64,000 nucleotides of DNA from Anoxypelagibacter sp902613655 (GTDB taxonomy: Bacteria; Pseudomonadota; Alphaproteobacteria; Pelagibacterales; Pelagibacteraceae), in assembly GCA_902613655.1 (NCBI GenBank), contig CACMHR010000005.1:1-64000 (forward strand), given 5' to 3'. The notes beneath the pieces are model-generated. The model saw only the letters and a list, made by a program, of their open reading frames with translations. It was not told the DNA's origin and made no database searches. Positions within the stretch are counted from its first letter, which is position 1; every line of letters starts with the position of its first letter. Below, in pieces: positions 9,093-17,481 of the stretch. Position numbers and translations under genes: made by a program.

Positions 9093-9565
9093 TGAAAAAC
9101 TTGAATAAAAAAGTCGTCTCTATTTTAAAAAAAAAAAAAGTTAAATTAGCTATTGCAGAGTCTTGTACTGGTGGAATGTTGTCAAGTGCTATCACTTCTG
9201 TAAGTGGTTCGTCTAAAGTGTTTACTATGGGCTTAGTTACTTATTCAAATAAATCAAAAAATCTTCTTTTAAAAATTCCCAACATTATTATTAAAAACTA
9301 TGGCGCTGTCAGCAGCCAATGCTGTTCGTATATGGTTAATAACTTATCAAAAATATCTAAAACCAATTTGGCTGTTTCAATAACGGGAGTCGCTGGACCT
9401 GGAGGAGGAACCAATTTAAAACCTGTGGGATTAGTTTATATCGGAATTAAAAATAAAGATAAAATTAAAATTTACAGATATTTATTTAAAAAAAAAAAGC
9501 GATCTCAAATTCAAAAATCTACCGTAAAAAAGGCTCTGCAATTAATTTTAGATATTTTTAAATAG
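9092..9565 (+). CDS. pncC: Nicotinamide-nucleotide amidohydrolase (CinA C-terminal domain)
   Basis: Cytoplasmic NMN deamidase of 157 aa, corresponding to the C-terminal domain of CinA only; the competence-associated N-terminal domain is absent, as in many alphaproteobacteria. Motifs are AIAESCTGGMLSS, GLVTYSN, YGAVS and GVAGPGGG. The ATG at 9092 overlaps the pgpA stop and is preferred to the TTG just before it. A run of 13 adenines at 9127-9139 encodes four lysines and stays in frame. The 3' end overlaps the convergent START-domain gene by 18 nt. Confidence 0.88.
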   Translation: MKNLNKKVVSILKKKKVKLAIAESCTGGMLSSAITSVSGSSKVFTMGLVTYSNKSKNLLLKIPNIIIKNYGAVSSQCCSYMVNNLSKISKTNLAVSITGVAGPGGGTNLKPVGLVYIGIKNKDKIKIYRYLFKKKKRSQIQKSTVKKALQLILDIFK

Positions 9566-9997
9566 CTTCATAGCCCTTTTTTCAAAAGCATTGGCGATTT
9601 CATTTAGTCCTTTATTGAATGATTTTTTCATTATCATATTGTAAAAGACGTTTTTGATTTCAAAATCAATTGAAAAATCAACTTCGCTTTGATTATTAAC
9701 TTCCTTGATTTTCCATACATTTTTAAGATGTTTTAAGGGCCCTCCTATATTATTAACTAAAATAATGTCTTTATTTTTGTAATAAGTCACGTGGCTTTTA
9801 TATGTTTGGTTTAAAAATTTTTTTCCAACTGTCAAGTCTGCTTCTATCTCAACAATATCATCCATATCATTAATTTTGTATATCTTTCCATTAAGACACC
9901 ATGGAACAAATTCAGGATACTTTTCAATATCAAGTACCATTTTAATAAGATCATTTTTTTTACAAGGAATAATCTTTTTTATTGAAGCGTTTGGCAT
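9548..9997 (-). CDS. COQ10/RatA-like START-domain protein
   Basis: Small START/polyketide-cyclase domain protein of 149 aa. The N-terminus resembles the family hallmark in which a short strand is followed by a KYPEFVPWC segment, and a central WKIKEVNNQSEVDFSIDFE segment matches the coenzyme Q-binding COQ10 group. In alphaproteobacteria this gene normally lies next to lipA, as here (19-nt overlap with the lipA 3' end). A role in ubiquinone trafficking is inferred by family; the RatA ribosome-inhibitor annotation used for homologues is less well supported in this clade. Confidence 0.82.
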   Translation of the reverse strand: MPNASIKKIIPCKKNDLIKMVLDIEKYPEFVPWCLNGKIYKINDMDDIVEIEADLTVGKKFLNQTYKSHVTYYKNKDIILVNNIGGPLKHLKNVWKIKEVNNQSEVDFSIDFEIKNVFYNMIMKKSFNKGLNEIANAFEKRAMKLFKNI

Positions 9998-10920
9998 TTG
10001 GATTGCTCATCTCTTACTTTTTTTAGTTTTTTAAAATCTTCGTCTGCATGGTAAGAAGATCTTGTTAAAGGAGATGAAGCAACTAATAAAAAACCTTTTG
10101 ATAAAGCAATATTTTTTAATTCGACAAATTCATGCGGTTTATAATATCTTTGAAGAGGATAATGTTTAGGTGATGGTTGTAAATACTGCCCAATGGTTAG
10201 AAAATCTACATTCGCAGTTCTCAAATCATCCATTACTTGTAAAATTTCATTTTTGTTTTCACCTAAGCCTACCATCAAGCCAGACTTAGTAAATATATTT
10301 GGTTTAATTTTTTTTGATGACTCTAATAATTTTATTGAAGCAAAATATCTAGAACCAGGTCTAACACTCAAATAAAGACTTGGCACTGTTTCGATGTTAT
10401 GATTGAACACATCAGGTGATGCTTCTAAGACTTTTTCAAATGCATTTCCTTTTCTTAAAAAATCTGGAGTTAAAACTTCTATTGTAGTTTGAGGATTATT
10501 TTTTTTTGTTTCTAAAACAACCTCTTTAAAATGATTTGCCCCACCGTCCTTTAAGTCGTCCCTATCTACAGACGTTATCACTACGTGATTTAAATTAAGT
10601 TCTTTTACTGCTTTTGAAATTTTTAAAGGCTCAAGTGGATCTAATTTATTTGGTTTTCCTGTTTTTACATCGCAAAAAGCACAACCTCTTGTGCAAGTAT
10701 CGCCCATTATCATAAATGTTGCATGTTTTTTACTCCAACATTCTGTAATATTTGGACAATTTGCTTCCTGACAAACAGTATTTAAACCGTTTTGATTAAC
10801 TACTTCTTTAGTTTTAAAAAAAACTTTTGTATCCAAAATTTTAGACCTAATCCAATTAGGTTTTTTTTTAATTGGATTAAAAGGTTTGTTAATTTTTTCT
10901 GGATGTCTACTTTTAGTCAT
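9979..10920 (-). CDS. lipA: Lipoyl synthase
   Basis: Radical-SAM enzyme inserting two sulfurs into protein-bound octanoyl groups. It has 313 aa and both iron-sulfur clusters: the auxiliary cluster cysteines at 50, 55 and 61 (C-x4-C-x5-C) and the radical-SAM cysteines at 76, 80 and 83 (CTRGCAFC). The C-terminal RSSYHADE carries the conserved serine ligand. It overlaps ftsB by 8 nt. LipB, which supplies the octanoyl group, starts at the other end of the window. The pyruvate dehydrogenase and lpd genes usual between lipA and ftsB are not here. Confidence 0.96.
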   Translation of the reverse strand: MTKSRHPEKINKPFNPIKKKPNWIRSKILDTKVFFKTKEVVNQNGLNTVCQEANCPNITECWSKKHATFMIMGDTCTRGCAFCDVKTGKPNKLDPLEPLKISKAVKELNLNHVVITSVDRDDLKDGGANHFKEVVLETKKNNPQTTIEVLTPDFLRKGNAFEKVLEASPDVFNHNIETVPSLYLSVRPGSRYFASIKLLESSKKIKPNIFTKSGLMVGLGENKNEILQVMDDLRTANVDFLTIGQYLQPSPKHYPLQRYYKPHEFVELKNIALSKGFLLVASSPLTRSSYHADEDFKKLKKVRDEQSKCQTLQ

Positions 10921-11212
10921 TTATTTTTATAATAATTTCCTCTTTTTTTCCTAATTTTAATTTATCCCTAATAAGAATATCGACAAAATCAAAATTTAAA
11001 TTTTCAGAAAGTAACGAATTTTTCTTATCTAAAATTTGGATTTCCTCAGTTAACACAATTTTTGTTTTAGTTAATTTTTTTTCAAGTTCACTTTTTTCAA
11101 AATAAGCCATAAGACCTCTTTCACCAGTCAATAAATTAAAAACTATATATAAAAATAAAAAAATGTTTAAAAACAAAATTTTTCGTTTTTTTAAAACATC
11201 AAAAAAGTTCAT
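10913..11212 (-). CDS. ftsB: FtsB/DivIC-type septum formation initiator
   Basis: A 99-aa bitopic membrane protein. Residues about 12-28 form one hydrophobic helix, followed by a GERGLMAYFE segment typical of alphaproteobacterial FtsB and a predicted coiled coil (ELEKKLTKTKIVLTEE). The position immediately downstream of eno (2-nt gap) is the conserved place for this gene. It probably bridges FtsL and FtsQ in the divisome; partners are not in the window. Confidence 0.82.
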   Translation of the reverse strand: MNFFDVLKKRKILFLNIFLFLYIVFNLLTGERGLMAYFEKSELEKKLTKTKIVLTEEIQILDKKNSLLSENLNFDFVDILIRDKLKLGKKEEIIIKIND

Positions 11213-11214
11213 AA

Positions 11215-12411
11215 TTAGATTTTAGCCATTTTTGCTAGTTTTCCAAGAGTATCTTCTATTCTCAAAAGTCTATTATATTTAGATACCCTCTCAGATCGAG
11301 CTAATGAACCAGATTTGATTTGTGAAGATTTTGTCGCAACACATAAATCAGCAATAAAAGTATCTTCTGAGTCGCCTGATCTGTGCGAAATAATTGTTTT
11401 AAAGCCGTTTTTTTGAGCAAGATTTATTACTTCTAATGTTTCGCTAACAGTGCCAATTTGATTAAGTTTAACAAGAATGGCGTTAGCAGAATTTTCATCT
11501 ATTCCTTTTTTTAATCTCTTTTTATTCGTTGCAAAGAGATCGTCTCCAACAATTTGAATATTAGTGCTTTTAGTGAGTTTATTCCAAGATTCCCACTCGT
11601 CTTCAGAAAAAGGATCTTCAATAGATTTAATTGGATACTCTTTTATCAAATTAGAATAATATTCAATTGTTTTTGGTTTTTTTAATTCGTTTGCAGCGAC
11701 GTCTAAACAAATAGACATATCATCACCTGGTTTAAAACCAGATTTTTCAATAGATTTTATTATTATTTGAATTGCTTCTTCATTGCTTTTTAAATTTGGT
11801 GCAAATCCTCCTTCGTCACCCACATTAGTATTGACTAGCATTTTTTTTAGATTTTGGATTACAATAAAGCTACGCCTTATTGCTTCAGAAAATGAATTTG
11901 TTTTTTCGGGACGTATCATAAATTCCTGAATATCAAGATTGTTTTTTGCATGGACTCCACCATTGATGATGTTTAACAAAGGTATTGGTAATAAATAATC
12001 ATTTTTTTTGGACAAATATTTAAATAGAGGAATTTTTTTTTCAATTGCTGCTAATTTGCAACAAGCCATAGATACACCTAAAATAGCATTAGCGCCAAGT
12101 TTCTTTTTTTGTTCAGTTCCATCTAGTTCGATTAAAATTTTATCTATCTTTAATTGGTCAGTAATTTTAACATTTTTTAAAGCTTTAGATATTAGATGAT
12201 TTATATTTGAAATAGCTGTAAAAACACTTTTGCCTAAATAATCTTTATTATCTTTGTCTCTTAATTCAAATGCTTCATGAGTTCCAGTGGATGCTCCCGA
12301 AGGTACTATTGAAAAGGCAGATCCGTTTTCTGAAAATACCTCAGCCTCTAGTGTTGGATTACCTCGGCTATCAAAAACCTGTCGGCCTTTAATATTTTTA
12401 ATTTTTGCCAT
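11215..12411 (-). CDS. eno: Enolase
   Basis: Converts 2-phosphoglycerate to phosphoenolpyruvate. At 398 aa it is shorter than the usual 420-430 because the segment after the CLDVAANEL metal-ligand region is reduced. Catalytic elements remain: SGASTG loop, NIINGGVHA, VGDEGGFAP, SIEDPF, VGDDLF and SHRSGDSEDTF. Its start overlaps kdsA by 14 nt, and ftsB follows. It should be fully active despite the shortening. Confidence 0.95.
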   Translation of the reverse strand: MAKIKNIKGRQVFDSRGNPTLEAEVFSENGSAFSIVPSGASTGTHEAFELRDKDNKDYLGKSVFTAISNINHLISKALKNVKITDQLKIDKILIELDGTEQKKKLGANAILGVSMACCKLAAIEKKIPLFKYLSKKNDYLLPIPLLNIINGGVHAKNNLDIQEFMIRPEKTNSFSEAIRRSFIVIQNLKKMLVNTNVGDEGGFAPNLKSNEEAIQIIIKSIEKSGFKPGDDMSICLDVAANELKKPKTIEYYSNLIKEYPIKSIEDPFSEDEWESWNKLTKSTNIQIVGDDLFATNKKRLKKGIDENSANAILVKLNQIGTVSETLEVINLAQKNGFKTIISHRSGDSEDTFIADLCVATKSSQIKSGSLARSERVSKYNRLLRIEDTLGKLAKMAKI

Positions 12412-13231
12412 TCTTAATTAAATTATCTATTTCTACTAATTGCTTTAAAAGATTAGGCATCATTGATAAAGGAACCATATTAGGTCCATCAGACGGCGCG
12501 TTATCTGGATCAGGATGTGTTTCTATAAAAATAGCTGCAACTCCAACAGCAATAGCTGCCCGAGAAAGATGTTCAACAAATTCTCTTTGACCGCCACTCT
12601 TGTCCCCCATCCCACCAGGTTGTTGAACGGAATGTGTTGCATCAAAAACCACCGGATAACCATTTTTTGCCATAATAGGTAATGATCTCATATCAGATAC
12701 CAAGGTATTATAACCAAAGCTTGCTCCTCTTTCGGTAAGCAAAATATTTTTATTTCCTGAGTCTTCTATTTTTTTAATAACATTAATCATATCCCATGGT
12801 GCTAGGAATTGACCTTTCTTTACATTAATAACTTTTCCAGTTTGTGCAGCAGCTACAAGCAAATCTGTTTGTCTACATAAAAAAGCTGGTATTTGTAATA
12901 CATCAACGTGTTTAGAGACTATCTTGCATTGATCTATAGTGTGAATATCAGTTAATACAGGAACATTAATTTCTTTTCTAATTTTATCAAAAATTGGTAA
13001 AGATTTTTCGAGACCAGCACCTCTTTTGCCCTTAAGACTAGTTCTATTAGCCTTATCAAATGAGGTTTTATAAATTAAACCTATTCCAAGTTCATCAGTT
13101 ATTTTTTTTAATTTAGAAGCAACATCTAGAGCGTGTTTCTCATTTTCTAACTGGCATGGTCCAGCAATTAATGTAAATATGTTGGTGTTTGAAATATTTA
13201 ATTGTCCACATTTAACAGATTTACTTGTCAT
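12398..13231 (-). CDS. kdsA: 3-deoxy-8-phosphooctulonate synthase (KDO-8-P synthase)
   Basis: Condenses arabinose-5-phosphate with phosphoenolpyruvate, giving Kdo-8-phosphate for lipopolysaccharide inner core. The 277-aa protein shows LIAGPCQLE near the N-terminus, KTSFDKANR, TDIH, QIPAFLCRQTDLL, KGQFLAPWDM, DATHSVQQPGG and ETHPDPDNAPSDGPN. The start shares a base with the pyrG stop (TAATG), and the 3' end overlaps eno by 14 nt. It supports an LPS-bearing outer membrane, consistent with the lpx genes in the window. Confidence 0.96.
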   Translation of the reverse strand: MTSKSVKCGQLNISNTNIFTLIAGPCQLENEKHALDVASKLKKITDELGIGLIYKTSFDKANRTSLKGKRGAGLEKSLPIFDKIRKEINVPVLTDIHTIDQCKIVSKHVDVLQIPAFLCRQTDLLVAAAQTGKVINVKKGQFLAPWDMINVIKKIEDSGNKNILLTERGASFGYNTLVSDMRSLPIMAKNGYPVVFDATHSVQQPGGMGDKSGGQREFVEHLSRAAIAVGVAAIFIETHPDPDNAPSDGPNMVPLSMMPNLLKQLVEIDNLIKNGKN

Positions 13232-14856
13232 TAATTACTATCTCCATTAACTCCGGCAGCTTTAATAAAAGAGGAAAACAACGGATGTGGTGTAAAAGGT
13301 CTCGATTTAAACTCTGGATGAAATTGTACACCAATAAACCAAGGATGACCTTTTAATTCAATTATCTCAGGTAAAGTTCCATCTGGCGATAAAGCTGAAA
13401 AGATTAAACCTTTTTTTTCAAAATCACTCTTGTATTTAATATTAACTTCATATCTATGTCTATGTCTCTCTTTTATTTTCTTCTCGGAATAGATCTTAGA
13501 TATCAAAGAATTGTTTTTTAATACAGCATCATATAAACCTAATCTCATTGTTCCGCCTAAATTTTTTTCAGTACCTTTAATTTTCTTCTTTCCTTTTTGC
13601 CATTCTTCCAAAAGACCAACTACTGGGGTACAATTATTTCCAAATTCACTTGTTGAAGCATTCTTTATATTCAATAAATTTCTGGCAGCTTCAATTACAG
13701 CCATCTGCATACCAAAGCAAATACCGAAGAATGGTATATTATTCAATCTTGCATATTTTATGGCAGCAATTTTACCTTCGGTGCCTCTTTTTCCAAAACC
13801 TCCTGGAATAAGAACCCCTGTTACATCTTTAAGTAAAGGTTTGATTTTATCAGGCTTTAAATTTTCTGAGTCTATTCTCTTCAAATTAACTTTTACATTA
13901 TTTGATATACCCCCATGAATTAATGCTTCATCTAAGGATTTATAAGCATCTTTTAGATCAACATATTTACCTATAATTCCAATGTTTACATTTTTTTTTG
14001 GGTTTAGAACTATAGAAGTAATATTTTTCCATTTACTGAGATCAGGTAATTTTTTTGTTTTAATATTAAAAAAAGAAAGAACCCTATCATCTAGTTTTTC
14101 TTTATGAAAACTGATTGGTGCTTCGTAAATAGTTCTTACATCAACAGTTTCAATAACATTATCAATTGGTACATTGCAGAATAAAGATATTTTCTTTCTT
14201 TCTGTTTTTGGAATTTCTCTTTCAGATCTACAAATAATTATATCTGGTTGTATACCTAAACTTCTCAGTTCTTTAACTGAATGTTGAGTTGGTTTTGTTT
14301 TTAATTCACCAGAAGCTTTTAAATAAGGAACGAGCGTTAAGTGTATAAATAAACTATTTTTTTTTCCAACATCATTGGAAAATTGTCTTATTGCCTCTAA
14401 AAACGGTAAGCTTTCTATATCACCAACTGTTCCACCAATTTCACAAATTATAAAATCTTCATTTTTAACATCTTGTGAAATAAATTTTTTAATTCTGTCC
14501 GTAACATGAGGAACTACTTGAACAGTGCCTCCTAAATAATCTCCTCTTCTTTCCTTTTTAATTATATCACTATAAATTCCTCCGGTAGTAATATTGTCAG
14601 ATTGAGTAGCTGAAATTCCTGTAAACCTTTCGTAATGTCCTATATCTAAATCTGTTTCAGCACCGTCATCTGTTACAAAAACTTCTCCATGTTGAAATGG
14701 GTTCATTGTTCCGGGATCAACATTTAAATAAGGATCTAATTTTCTTACTCTTACTTTAAAACCTCTTAATTGAAGTAAAGATGCAAGAGAAGCAGATGAT
14801 AGACCTTTGCCTAGTGAGGAGACCACGCCGCCAGTTACGAATACATATCGCGCCAT
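13231..14856 (-). CDS. pyrG: CTP synthase
   Basis: Aminates UTP to CTP using glutamine or ammonia. It has 541 aa, the normal length. The synthetase domain begins VFVTGGVVSSLGKG and continues with DPYLNVDPGTM. The C-terminal class-I glutaminase has GGFGKRG, the nucleophile loop FFGICFGMQ and the histidine-glutamate pair in QFHPEF. It lies between secG and kdsA in the conserved alphaproteobacterial order. Together with pyrB and pyrC it shows de novo pyrimidine synthesis. Confidence 0.97.
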   Translation of the reverse strand: MARYVFVTGGVVSSLGKGLSSASLASLLQLRGFKVRVRKLDPYLNVDPGTMNPFQHGEVFVTDDGAETDLDIGHYERFTGISATQSDNITTGGIYSDIIKKERRGDYLGGTVQVVPHVTDRIKKFISQDVKNEDFIICEIGGTVGDIESLPFLEAIRQFSNDVGKKNSLFIHLTLVPYLKASGELKTKPTQHSVKELRSLGIQPDIIICRSEREIPKTERKKISLFCNVPIDNVIETVDVRTIYEAPISFHKEKLDDRVLSFFNIKTKKLPDLSKWKNITSIVLNPKKNVNIGIIGKYVDLKDAYKSLDEALIHGGISNNVKVNLKRIDSENLKPDKIKPLLKDVTGVLIPGGFGKRGTEGKIAAIKYARLNNIPFFGICFGMQMAVIEAARNLLNIKNASTSEFGNNCTPVVGLLEEWQKGKKKIKGTEKNLGGTMRLGLYDAVLKNNSLISKIYSEKKIKERHRHRYEVNIKYKSDFEKKGLIFSALSPDGTLPEIIELKGHPWFIGVQFHPEFKSRPFTPHPLFSSFIKAAGVNGDSN

Positions 14857-14895
14857 GGAAGAACATTATAACTACTTTTTAATTGAAAATAAAGT

Positions 14896-15201
14896 TTATT
14901 TTGAAGACTCTGGAATTTTTGGCTGTTCTAAATCTTTTTCATCCTCAATTTTCTCTAAAACTGATTGAGTTTCTTGCAAGTCAGCTCTTGATAAGACAAC
15001 TAAAGAAATGCTGGATATAATAAACAAAGCAGCAATAATAGCAGTTGTTTTTGTTAAAAAGTTTCCAACAGACCTTGTTGAAGCAAAATTATCTTGCGAC
15101 AACCCCAAACCTAGCGCTCCACCCTCAGACCTTTGTAATAAAACAATTATTATCAACACAATTGCGAGGACAATATTAGCTACTATTAAAATTGTTTCCA
15201 T
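14896..15201 (-). CDS. secG: Preprotein translocase subunit SecG
   Basis: A 101-aa inner-membrane protein with two hydrophobic helices (about residues 3-22 and 52-71) separated by the characteristic LLQRSEGGALGLG loop. The charged C-terminal tail is rich in Glu and Lys. It sits between tpiA and pyrG, the standard location. It assists SecYE in protein export. Confidence 0.92.
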   Translation of the reverse strand: METILIVANIVLAIVLIIIVLLQRSEGGALGLGLSQDNFASTRSVGNFLTKTTAIIAALFIISSISLVVLSRADLQETQSVLEKIEDEKDLEQPKIPESSK

Positions 15202-15206
15202 AGAGG

Positions 15207-15968
15207 TTATTTATAGAAATTTTTTATTATATCAATAAAATTCTTTGAAGATTTAGATGCTCCACCGATCAGGAAACCATCGAGTTCTTTGATGGATTTA
15301 AAGTGCTTAATAGTATTTTTGTCAACCGAGCCTCCGTACAGAAATTTTGGATGAGATTTTATACTAAATTTTTTCTCAATAAAATTCTTCAAAATCTGAA
15401 TATTTTTTTTTAATTCTGAAGACGAGGGTATTGACCCGCTACCAATAGACCAAACAGGTTCGTAGGCAATTATAATATTTTTGAAATTACTCTTTTTGGG
15501 AATAACTTTTAAAATTTGTTTTTTTAATACTTTTGCTGTGCTTTTAGTTTTTTTTTGAATTTTATTCTCACCAATACAATAAATTACTTTTAAATTATTT
15601 TTTAATGCCAATGAAAATTTTTTCTTTAGTATTTCATCCGTTTCACCAGCAGACCTACATTCAGAATGTCCTAATAAGGTGTAATTAACACCGAGACGCT
15701 TAATCATAAAAGGACTTACTTTGCCTGTGTAAGATCCAAATAAATCTTGGTGATAGCAGTTTTGAGAAGAAATAATTATTTTTTTATTTTTAAACCTTTT
15801 TGAAAAATCATGAATTAAAGTATTAGGGGGGGCCATTATTATTTTGTATTTCTTTTTATTTATTTGATCCTTATGATAAAACTGATTAATTTTATCTAAA
15901 ATTTTATAAGAGCCTGGAACACCGAACATCTTCCAATTTCCAACAAAATACCTAAGAGAATTTGCCAT
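15207..15968 (-). CDS. tpiA: Triosephosphate isomerase
   Basis: Interconverts dihydroxyacetone phosphate and glyceraldehyde-3-phosphate. The 253-aa TIM barrel has GNWKM (Asn11, Lys13), LLGHSECRS with the catalytic His, YEPVWSIGSG with the catalytic Glu and the phosphate loop GGSV. It is divergent from ppiD across 61 nt and read towards secG with a 5-nt gap. Confidence 0.95.
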   Translation of the reverse strand: MANSLRYFVGNWKMFGVPGSYKILDKINQFYHKDQINKKKYKIIMAPPNTLIHDFSKRFKNKKIIISSQNCYHQDLFGSYTGKVSPFMIKRLGVNYTLLGHSECRSAGETDEILKKKFSLALKNNLKVIYCIGENKIQKKTKSTAKVLKKQILKVIPKKSNFKNIIIAYEPVWSIGSGSIPSSSELKKNIQILKNFIEKKFSIKSHPKFLYGGSVDKNTIKHFKSIKELDGFLIGGASKSSKNFIDIIKNFYK

Positions 15969-16029
15969 ATTTAAGACTTTCTTTATAGATTTATAATCAC
16001 AATTAATTTAAATTTCATAAATTAAAATT

Positions 16030-17481
16030 ATGCTAGGATCAATAAGAAAATTTTCTAAAACATTTTTAGCGAAAATATTTATAGCTATAATTGCTTTGCC
16101 ATTCATACTTTGGGGTATGGGCGATATATTTAGGTCTGGTAAACAAAATATTTTAGCAGAAATTAATGATGAAGTAATAAGTTCAAAAGAATTTATTGGA
16201 TATATTCAAAAGATTGAGCTTTCTCAAAAAGAAATTGAAAGTTTGGGAAAGCCCAAAATTCTAGAAAATATCTTGAGCAATTATTTAAGTGAGAAAATTA
16301 TTGAAATTGAAAGTGAGGCTAAAGGAATATTGCTTACTGACAAAGGTCTTAAGAATATAATAATTTCAGACAAAAGTTTTGAGAAAGAAAATAAATTTTC
16401 AAGGGTAAAATACGAAAAATTTTTATTAAAAAATGGTTATTCGGCACCAACATATGAAAAATATATTAAAGGACTTGAGGTAAAAGCTCAGCTTTTAAAT
16501 TTTTATAGCGGGGGGATTAAATTACCTAATTTTATAATTGAAGATTTAGCTTATAGGGAAAATCATTCAAAACAAATTAGTTATTTAAACTTAGATAATA
16601 TTTATTCAAAAAAGATTATTGGTGAAAAAGAAATTAAAAAATTTTATGAAGATAATAAAGAATTGTTTAAAGAAAGATTTATTTCTTTTAGATTTTTGGA
16701 ATTAACACCTGAAGTACTAATTAAAAATAAAGATTATAATGAACTATTTTATCAAAAACTAGATGAACTTGAAAATGAAATATTAGACGGAAAAACTTTT
16801 TTAGAAATAACCAGTGAAAATAAAAATAAAATACAGAATATTGAAATGGTAAATATTAGAAAAACAAAAAGAAATGGAAGCATTGTGGAAAATTTAAGTG
16901 ACGAACTATTTAATGAAATATTTAAAATATCACAAAAAAATTTACCACGGTTTATTAATTTGGAAAATAAATTTTATATTGTAGAGGTCATTAACCAACA
17001 AGACATGTTTTTGACTTTAGATGATGTAAATCTTAAAAGAACTATTAAAACTCAAATTGATATAATGCACAAAGTGACTGAGAATAAAAAAATTATAGAT
17101 GAAATCAATAATAAAAAATTTACAAAAACAAATATGAATAAACTTGCTTCAAAAAATAACATAAAAGTTGAGAATTTAAATATTAACGGCTTAAATGATA
17201 ACAAGGTACTAAACAAAGATATAGTTCAAAAAATTTATAACCATTCAACAAATGAAATATTTTTGGTAACAGATAATCTTTTTAAAAAAAATTATTTGGT
17301 TAATATAGATAAAGATATTTATCCAAAAAATATTAATAAAAAAGATATTAAAAAATACAGCAGTAAAGCAAATTCAGATTATGTTTCAAATATTTATAAA
17401 TCTTATGATAGATATATAAATACTAAATATAAAATTGATATAAATGAAAAAGTTTTAGAAAGGCTTAAAAATTCTTTTTAA
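16030..17481 (+). CDS. PpiD-like membrane-anchored periplasmic chaperone (SurA N-terminal type), PPIase domain degenerate
   Basis: Residues 1-35 contain one uncleaved membrane anchor (LAKIFIAIIALPFILWG) followed by a SurA N-like domain with the EINDEVISSKEFIGYI motif. This matches the alphaproteobacterial PpiD that precedes trpE. The protein is 483 aa, shorter than the more usual 620 or so, and I cannot find the parvulin signatures (GGDLG or GPFG loops) in residues 200-330, so isomerase activity is doubtful. The stop shares a base with the trpE start (TAATG), which suggests translational coupling. It probably helps outer-membrane protein folding. Confidence 0.8.
   Translation: MLGSIRKFSKTFLAKIFIAIIALPFILWGMGDIFRSGKQNILAEINDEVISSKEFIGYIQKIELSQKEIESLGKPKILENILSNYLSEKIIEIESEAKGILLTDKGLKNIIISDKSFEKENKFSRVKYEKFLLKNGYSAPTYEKYIKGLEVKAQLLNFYSGGIKLPNFIIEDLAYRENHSKQISYLNLDNIYSKKIIGEKEIKKFYEDNKELFKERFISFRFLELTPEVLIKNKDYNELFYQKLDELENEILDGKTFLEITSENKNKIQNIEMVNIRKTKRNGSIVENLSDELFNEIFKISQKNLPRFINLENKFYIVEVINQQDMFLTLDDVNLKRTIKTQIDIMHKVTENKKIIDEINNKKFTKTNMNKLASKNNIKVENLNINGLNDNKVLNKDIVQKIYNHSTNEIFLVTDNLFKKNYLVNIDKDIYPKNINKKDIKKYSSKANSDYVSNIYKSYDRYINTKYKIDINEKVLERLKNSF

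Noticed and set aside
13511..13918. 135-aa plus-strand frame
   Set aside because: It lies wholly opposite pyrG, whose motifs are intact throughout.
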